Source of the DNA: an uncultured Prevotella sp.
GTDB lineage: Bacteria > Bacteroidota > Bacteroidia > Bacteroidales > Bacteroidaceae
DNA length: 47,001 nucleotides
Assembly: GCA_900319715.1 (NCBI GenBank)
Contig: ONPM01000037.1
Span: 1 to 47,001, forward strand
Direction of reading: 5' to 3'
Shown here piece after piece: positions 43,463 through 47,001 of this stretch; the stretch's first letter is position 1, and the number at the start of each line of letters is the position of its first letter. Below the pieces are notes generated by a model that worked only from the letters and a program-made list of their open reading frames with translations, did no database searches and was not told the origin of the DNA. The translations under genes and the position numbers were made by a program.

Positions 43463-43500
43463 AAAAGAAGCCGCAACCCTTTCGGATTGCGGCTTCTTTT
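43463..43500 (-). terminator. terminator between rpsT and gyrB
   Basis: A perfect 14-bp stem (43463-43476 with 43487-43500) with a 10-base loop; on the minus strand T-rich sequence (TTTTTGTGTTTTTTTA) follows, so it ends the rpsT transcript. Confidence 0.85.
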
Positions 43501-43501
43501 C

Positions 43502-43600
43502 GTTTACGGTTTACAGTTTACGGTTTACAGATGATATGACTGTTGGCGGAACGGCTTGCAGTGTAATCAACTGTAAACTGTCAACCGTCAACTGTAAACA
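43502..43600. repeat. heptanucleotide repeats downstream of rpsT
   Basis: GTTTACG/GTTTACA units run at 43502-43530 and complementary CTGTAAA/TGTCAAC units at 43570-43600, just after the rpsT stop; the two blocks are inverted relative to each other. Confidence 0.7.
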
Positions 43601-43603
43601 AAT

Positions 43604-43855
43604 CTAAAGCTTATTGATGTGCTGTGCGAGGCTCGACTTCAGGTTGGCTGCCTTGTTCTTGTGGATGATGTTCGTCTTGGCGAGTTTGTCAAGCATCTTC
43701 TGCACCTTCGGATACAGGGCCACTGCCTCTTCCTTGTCAGTCATAGCGCGCAGTTTGCGCACAGCGTTACGCATCGTCTTTGCGTAGTAGTGATTGTGAA
43801 GCGCCTTCTTCTTGTCCTGGCGGATTCTCTTCACTGATGATTTGTGGTTTGCCAT
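43604..43855 (-). CDS. rpsT: 30S ribosomal protein S20
   Basis: An 83-residue basic protein matching S20: [21 protein letters not shown] at the N-terminus (Lys/Arg-rich helix that binds 16S rRNA), [23 protein letters not shown] in the middle and an [16 protein letters not shown]-terminal end. Length and composition are normal. It is transcribed in the same direction as the tRNA-Glu gene 198 bp upstream. Heptad repeat blocks flank it on both sides. Confidence 0.95.
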   Translation of the reverse strand: MANHKSSVKRIRQDKKKALHNHYYAKTMRNAVRKLRAMTDKEEAVALYPKVQKMLDKLAKTNIIHKNKAANLKSSLAQHINKL

Positions 43856-43912
43856 TTTTTTGTTGAGTGTTTAATGTTAATAATGAATTAAAGCCTGTGG
43901 GTCTTGCGTCAA

Positions 43913-43963
43913 CTGTAAACCGTAAACCGTAAACAGTAAACTGTAAACTGTAAACCGTAAACA
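43913..43963. repeat. heptanucleotide tandem repeat upstream of rpsT
   Basis: Seven units of the type CTGTAAA/CCGTAAA/CAGTAAA in a row, the complement of the block at 43502-43530 on the other side of rpsT. Confidence 0.75.
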
Positions 43964-43969
43964 GAAAAA

Positions 43970-44045
43970 CCGCCCTGGGCAACCCTTGCGGGTCTCCGCC
44001 ACCTTATCCCGGCAAGCCGGTAGCACTTGGCTGTGCAGATGGCAG
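43970..44045 (-). other. GC-rich structured leader-like segment between tRNA-Glu and rpsT
   Basis: On the minus strand short stems can be drawn: CCGGC-TT-GCCGG, and ACCC-GCAA-GGGT with a GCAA tetraloop, in otherwise AT-rich surroundings. It has no ORF. It could be an S20 leader, a processed tRNA trailer or an unrelated small RNA. Confidence 0.35.
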
Positions 44046-44053
44046 ATTTAACG

Positions 44054-44125
44054 TAGTCCCTAGGAGAGTCGAACTCCTCTTTAGAGAATGAAAATCTCTC
44101 GTCCTAACCGATAGACGAAGGGACC
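44054..44125 (-). tRNA. tRNA-Glu (UUC)
   Basis: On the minus strand the 72-base gene starts GGTCCCTTCG and ends TAGGGACTA. The acceptor stem, D arm (TCGGTTAGGA), anticodon stem AGAGA/TCTCT around loop TTTTCAT (anticodon TTC) and T arm (GAGTTCGACTC) are all visible. CCA is not encoded. Confidence 0.93.
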
Positions 44126-44145
44126 CTTGCCTTTTTTTGCGGGTG

Positions 44146-44153
44146 CAAAGGTA
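44146..44153 (-). promoter_or_regulatory. -7 box TACCTTTG for tRNA-Glu
   Basis: On the minus strand TACCTTTG followed by CA lies 20 bp before the tRNA 5' end. A heptad repeat (44167-44192) lies just upstream. Confidence 0.75.
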
Positions 44154-44166
44154 CTACTATTTTTTT

Positions 44167-44192
44167 ACTTTGAACTTTGAACTTTGAACTTT
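44167..44192. repeat. heptanucleotide repeat ACTTTGA
   Basis: Three perfect copies of ACTTTGA and a partial fourth, between the tRNA-Glu promoter and recO. Confidence 0.75.
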
Positions 44193-44270
44193 ATGATTAC
44201 TTTTAAGAATTATTAACTATCCTCCGTTGAAAATGTCCCATTTACTATGTTTAATGTCCAATGATTATTG

Positions 44271-44278
44271 TACCTTTG
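44271..44278 (+). promoter_or_regulatory. -7 box TACCTTTG for recO, almost touching the ATG
   Basis: TACCTTTG followed by CA ends only 7 bp before the recO ATG at 44286, so the transcript would have nearly no 5' leader. It also rules out the TTG start at 44268. Confidence 0.75.
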
Positions 44279-44285
44279 CAGTCGT

Positions 44286-45008
44286 ATGCAGACGAAGACC
44301 CAGGCCATAGTCCTCCATTCCCTCAAGTACGGCGAGACGAGAATGATCGTGGACCTGTTCACCAAGACGCACGGACGACTGTCGTTCATGGTGAGCATCC
44401 CCAAGACGTCGAAGGCCCGCATCAAGAAACAACTCTTCCAGCCCCTGACGCTCCTCGAGGTAGAGACCGACATCCGTCCCAAGGCGCAACTGCAGAAGAT
44501 GTCCGACGTCCGCCTGGCCTCGCCCTTCACCACCATCCCCTTCCATCCCCACAAACTCGCCATCACGCTCTTCGTGGCCGAGTTCCTCTACTATGCCCTC
44601 CGCTCCGAACAGCGCAACGAGACCCTCTTCGACTATATCACCAGCAGCATCCAGTGGCTCGACAGCCAGACAGACCGCTTCGCCAACTTCCACCTCGTGT
44701 TCCTCATGCGACTGAGCCGTTTCCTCGGCTTCTACCCCAACCTCGACGACTACCAGGCGGGCGACTACTTCGACCTGCGCGAGAGTGTCTTCTGCACCAC
44801 GCCCCCACCCCACCACGACTTCCTCCATCCTGAGGAGGCCGACAAACTGCAACTCATGATGCGCATGGACTATCCGACGATGCACCTCTTCCGCCTTTCC
44901 CACCACGAGCGCAACCGTCTGCTCGAAGTCGCCATCACCTATTACCGCCTCCACCTGCCGAACTTCCCGGAAATGAAGTCCTTAGGCGTACTCCGCGAAC
45001 TGTTCTGA
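44286..45008 (+). CDS. recO: DNA repair protein RecO
   Basis: A 240-residue RecO: an N-terminal OB-fold (MQTKTQAIVLHSLKYGETRMIV, FTKTHGRLSFMVSIPK) and a helical C-terminal domain (LAITLFVAEFLYYALR, FLMRLSRFLGFYPNL). It helps RecR load RecA on gapped DNA. The zinc-binding cysteines of some RecO proteins are not apparent. ATG 44286 is set by the promoter. It appears monocistronic; on the plus strand no gene follows within the next kilobase. Confidence 0.9.
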   Translation: MQTKTQAIVLHSLKYGETRMIVDLFTKTHGRLSFMVSIPKTSKARIKKQLFQPLTLLEVETDIRPKAQLQKMSDVRLASPFTTIPFHPHKLAITLFVAEFLYYALRSEQRNETLFDYITSSIQWLDSQTDRFANFHLVFLMRLSRFLGFYPNLDDYQAGDYFDLRESVFCTTPPPHHDFLHPEEADKLQLMMRMDYPTMHLFRLSHHERNRLLEVAITYYRLHLPNFPEMKSLGVLRELF

Positions 45009-45049
45009 ACGACTTCAGGGCAACATGCAGGCACCCAGGAAAAGGGAAT

Positions 45050-45156
45050 CAGGAAAAAGACCGCTGCCCGAAAACACTTCGGACAGCGGCCATACTCATC
45101 GGCCATCATACAAATCACTAACCATTTAAGACAACCTTTTTACCTATTGGCCGATG
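45050..45156 (-). terminator. structured 3' element with terminator, gene-less copy
   Basis: Read on the minus strand: a 9-bp stem CATCGGCCA/TGGCCGATG (45148-45156 with 45097-45105), then a terminator stem of 12 bp (45078-45089 with 45061-45072) and a T-run. One pair is G-U only when read on this strand, which favours minus-strand transcription. The same layout is at 46001-46109 behind a gene, but here no ORF lies upstream. Confidence 0.6.
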
Positions 45157-45266
45157 CTGGCTCCTATTCGAAAATGGGGATCTAAAGGTTTGAGGAGCCA
45201 AAGAGAGAATATGGAAATCTGTCTTTACATCACACCTCCTATATATATAAATAGCAGAACAGGTAA

Positions 45267-45306
45267 AATACTGCATGAAACTGCGATTATTTATCAATTA
45301 TTAACA
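45267..45306 (-). promoter_or_regulatory. AT-rich upstream element, copy near the gene-less terminator
   Basis: This 40-bp stretch is identical to 46931-46970 at 32 positions, with a shared TGTTAATAAT.GATAAATAATCGC core on the minus strand; TTTATATA follows in both. The 46931 copy precedes a secreted-protein gene; this one precedes only about 100 bp of sequence and the terminator at 45050-45156. Confidence 0.55.
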
Positions 45307-45370
45307 GTCACGACACAAAAGGTCTTCAAGTTTACATGACGTTTGTGCGGACTCAACAAAATAAGTTCAC

Positions 45371-45809
45371 GCAAAAAAGTGAAAATAGGCATACATTCCT
45401 ACATTTTGCTTCTATATATCTGATATATAGGCGGATACATTATGTATGGTGCCTACATGGAAAGTAGCAGGCATACATAAAATGCTGAAATCTTGACATC
45501 TTCAGGTCATAATTAGTACTTAAACTTCTGTAAATAAGGGTGTTCCATTTCTGTTCCTATGAGTGAAACACTGTGTTTCATCGATGGAAACACTCTGTTT
45601 CTCCTGGGGAAACATAGTGTTTCCATTGTCGGAACAAGCATGAAACACTCTGTTTATAAGACTACTGAATAGGGCAAATTAGCAGTAAAAATGCCCTGTT
45701 TATGTAGGGTTGATGATTTACATGTAGGCACCATACATGGCTTTTCTATCTGAATATCAGCAGGTTAGACGGAAAATGTAGGAATGTATGCCTGATTTCA
45801 CTTTTTCGC
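45371..45809. repeat. 439-bp near-symmetric palindromic element with phased internal sites
   Basis: 37-bp inverted ends with three mismatches (45371-45407, 45773-45809; GGCATACATTCCTACATTTT) enclose a perfect 18-bp inverted pair (45442-45459, 45721-45738; ATGTATGGTGCCTACATG) placed 71 bp inside each end. At the centre four 15-bp near-palindromes of the type GAAACACTnTGTTTC start at 45565, 45587, 45609 and 45642. No ORF with coding character is present. The surrounding gap 45009-46147 holds no gene. Confidence 0.8.
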
Positions 45810-46000
45810 TCAAACAAAATCATACCTGCAAACACCCTTCTAACAGGCACAAACAGATTAGGATTATGACAACACACAAAGGATTCGGCCCTTATGTGTA
45901 TAGACCAACTGTCTGAAATACGACATTTTAAGCCAAGAATATAGGAACGTATGCTCAAAATATAGTTTGCATAAGAACATGTACACCTGCAAAAGACATG

Positions 46001-46109
46001 AAAAAAGGCCGCCATCCGAAGGGGTCTTTCGGATGGCGGCGCAAAACCCGTCGGCCAGCAGTACAAAGTACAACACTAATCCTTACCCCTTTTCATCATC
46101 TGCCGACGG
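46001..46109 (-). terminator. structured 3' element with terminator after the secreted-protein gene
   Basis: On the minus strand an 8-bp stem (46102-46109 with 46048-46055) is followed by a perfect 12-bp terminator stem (46028-46039 with 46009-46020) and TTTTTT. It lies 39 bp past the stop of the gene at 46148 and matches 45050-45156 in layout and in loop words (TTAGTG, TTTGTA). Confidence 0.75.
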
Positions 46110-46147
46110 ACCTTGCTCAAAGAGAGAGCTGTAAGGAATCGTTATGT

Positions 46148-46876
46148 TCAGCGCACTATCCGCTTCTTGCCGTTCTGGATGTAGATACCTTTGGCGGGAG
46201 TGGCAGAGAGGCGGCGGCCTTGAAGGTCGAAGATGGCGCCGTCGCTATTGAGGGTGTTTGACTTGATGCCCTGAATAGATGTAGCAGACTGGTATATCAC
46301 CTCGCCATTCACCTCACAGGCCACGAGGCTATTGTAATTGCCTTGAAGCGGCAGCATACCGAAGAAATCCATCGTTGCGCCTACCCCTTCTATCCACGAC
46401 AAGTTCCCTATGACAAACGGCTCGTCATCCTTATCTGGCTGCTGTGCCTGAAAATCATAGCGGTTGACGCTCTTGCCATTCACCTCAACAGCGCTGATAG
46501 CCTGGGTTACCAACTCGATAGCATTCATGTGAAACACATCGCCCACCTCACAACCAAAGTCGTACAGAAGTGCTGGCTCTTCAATCGATGATTCTTCTTT
46601 ATAAGGGAAGAAACAATACACCTTCTTGTTTTCCTCAAAGAGTGCGCCCTCATACTGGCGTTCACCGTCACCGTACCTATTCTCAGAATACATCTTCAGA
46701 CAATCCTTACCTGCTACCACTGTATCACCCTCAAGCGTGTAGTGGTAGTCATACACATACTGATAGGTGTCATGATGGTAAGTCCACTTCTTTCCTTGTT
46801 CCACCAGAGGGCGATAACCGTCCTGTGCAAAAGACGCCAAAGGCATCATAGCCAACATTAGTAAAAACTGTTTCAT
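46148..46876 (-). CDS. secreted protein related to the serpin N-terminal domain
   Basis: A 242-residue protein with signal peptide MKQFLLMLAMMPLASFAQ. The body resembles the domain preceding the serpin at 29363: PLVEQGKKWTYHH, YTLEGDTVVAGKDCLKMYSE and EGALFEENKKVYCF align with MLEQGKSWVYAYH, YTLKGDTIINDVQYMKMY and TGALREDEEGCVYS. It ends with the tail AIFDLQGRRLSATPAKGIYIQNGKKRIVR-type motif (shown here in part) shared with two other proteins of the window. Probably exported or surface-bound; function unknown. An AT-rich element precedes it and a structured terminator follows. Confidence 0.75.
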   Translation of the reverse strand: MKQFLLMLAMMPLASFAQDGYRPLVEQGKKWTYHHDTYQYVYDYHYTLEGDTVVAGKDCLKMYSENRYGDGERQYEGALFEENKKVYCFFPYKEESSIEEPALLYDFGCEVGDVFHMNAIELVTQAISAVEVNGKSVNRYDFQAQQPDKDDEPFVIGNLSWIEGVGATMDFFGMLPLQGNYNSLVACEVNGEVIYQSATSIQGIKSNTLNSDGAIFDLQGRRLSATPAKGIYIQNGKKRIVR

Positions 46877-46930
46877 AAGCGTTACAATTTTAGTTTGACA
46901 TTCTATCTATATAAACCGCGGAATGAGTGA

Positions 46931-46970
46931 AGTACTGCAAAAGTTCGCGATTATTTATCTATTATTAACA
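46931..46970 (-). promoter_or_regulatory. AT-rich upstream element before the secreted-protein gene
   Basis: This copy lies 54 bp before ATG 46876, reading TGTTAATAATAGATAAATAA on the minus strand, then TCGCGAACTT. It matches 45267-45306 at 32 of 40 positions and more loosely 23060-23098. TTTATATA follows but no TAnnTTTG box is evident. The remaining sequence to 47001 holds nothing else recognised. Confidence 0.55.
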
Positions 46971-47001
46971 TCCCATCTCTTCTCTGCTCGCTTTGTCTCT
47001 G

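Noticed and set aside
41551-43539. Long plus-strand open frame of 662 codons opposite gyrB
   Set aside because: It mirrors gyrB, has no recognisable domain and starts from no promoter; it is an antisense shadow caused by codon bias.
43913-43963. Heptad repeats as CRISPR or telomere-like DNA
   Set aside because: Seven-base units without spacers on a chromosomal segment with normal genes on both sides.
45154-45339. Plus-strand frame of 61 codons after recO
   Set aside because: Covers an AT-rich element shared with non-coding DNA at 46931-46970; no coding character.
45746-46066. Minus-strand frame of 106 codons in the palindrome region
   Set aside because: It runs through the inverted repeat arm and the terminator, with no signal peptide, domain or promoter.

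Overview
The window looks like a piece of a Bacteroidales chromosome, most likely a Prevotella-type member of Prevotellaceae. The evidence is the gene content (thiamine outer-membrane receptor with PnuT, DUF6242/DUF6089 genes ahead of uppS-bamA-skp, secreted proteins with a short conserved C-terminal tail) and a Bacteroidetes-type -7 promoter box (TAnnTTTG, often followed by CA) ahead of many genes. No ribosomal RNA, CRISPR array, integrase or transposase gene was seen. Species cannot be named from the sequence alone.

Layout. 1-5.8 kb (+): glycogen/alpha-glucan metabolism (end of an alpha-glucan phosphorylase, a GH13 amylase, a STAS-domain protein, glgX). 5.8-7.6 kb (-): acyl-CoA synthetase. 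7.7-10.2 kb (+): a compact operon of upp, an RsbW-like ATPase, a second STAS protein and a RelA/SpoT-domain alarmone synthetase. 10.3-16.3 kb (-): DASS anion transporter, then a LytTR regulator and LytS-type kinase with a His-rich periplasmic loop, lying behind a secreted beta-helix protein and a small secreted partner. 16.4-19.7 kb (-): korA-korB, split by a GxxExxY gene bounded by inverted repeats. 19.8-23.0 kb (-): a frameshifted nucleoside kinase and a dockerin-like secreted protein. 23.2-24.9 kb (+): Na/Pi cotransporter. 25.1-28.8 kb (+): TPP riboswitch, TonB receptor, pnuT and thiamine pyrophosphokinase. 29.3-32.8 kb (+): serpin and PEP carboxykinase, both broken by short out-of-frame deletions. 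33-41.3 kb (+): envelope cluster DUF6242, DUF6089, uppS, bamA, three Skp/OmpH genes, murI. 41.4-44.1 kb (-): gyrB, rpsT, tRNA-Glu. 44.3-45.0 kb (+): recO. 45.0-46.1 kb: a gene-free stretch rich in palindromes. 46.1-46.9 kb (-): a secreted protein.

How the parts fit. The glycogen genes carry an embedded STAS protein, and 5 kb away an RsbW-like kinase, another STAS protein and an alarmone synthetase form one overlapping operon, so a partner-switching circuit tied to (p)ppGpp is plausible. The thiamine locus is a complete salvage route under riboswitch control. The uppS-bamA-skp-murI block serves envelope biogenesis.

Best candidates for something undescribed: the 439-bp near-symmetric element at 45371-45809 with a phased array of 15-bp half-palindromes; the inverted-repeat-bounded GxxExxY cassette inside the kor operon; the upp-RsbW-STAS-RelA operon; and the non-triplet tandem repeats inside the signal-peptide codons of both bamA and the next skp gene. 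The four out-of-frame deletions in three genes need to be separated from assembly error before any biology is read into them.
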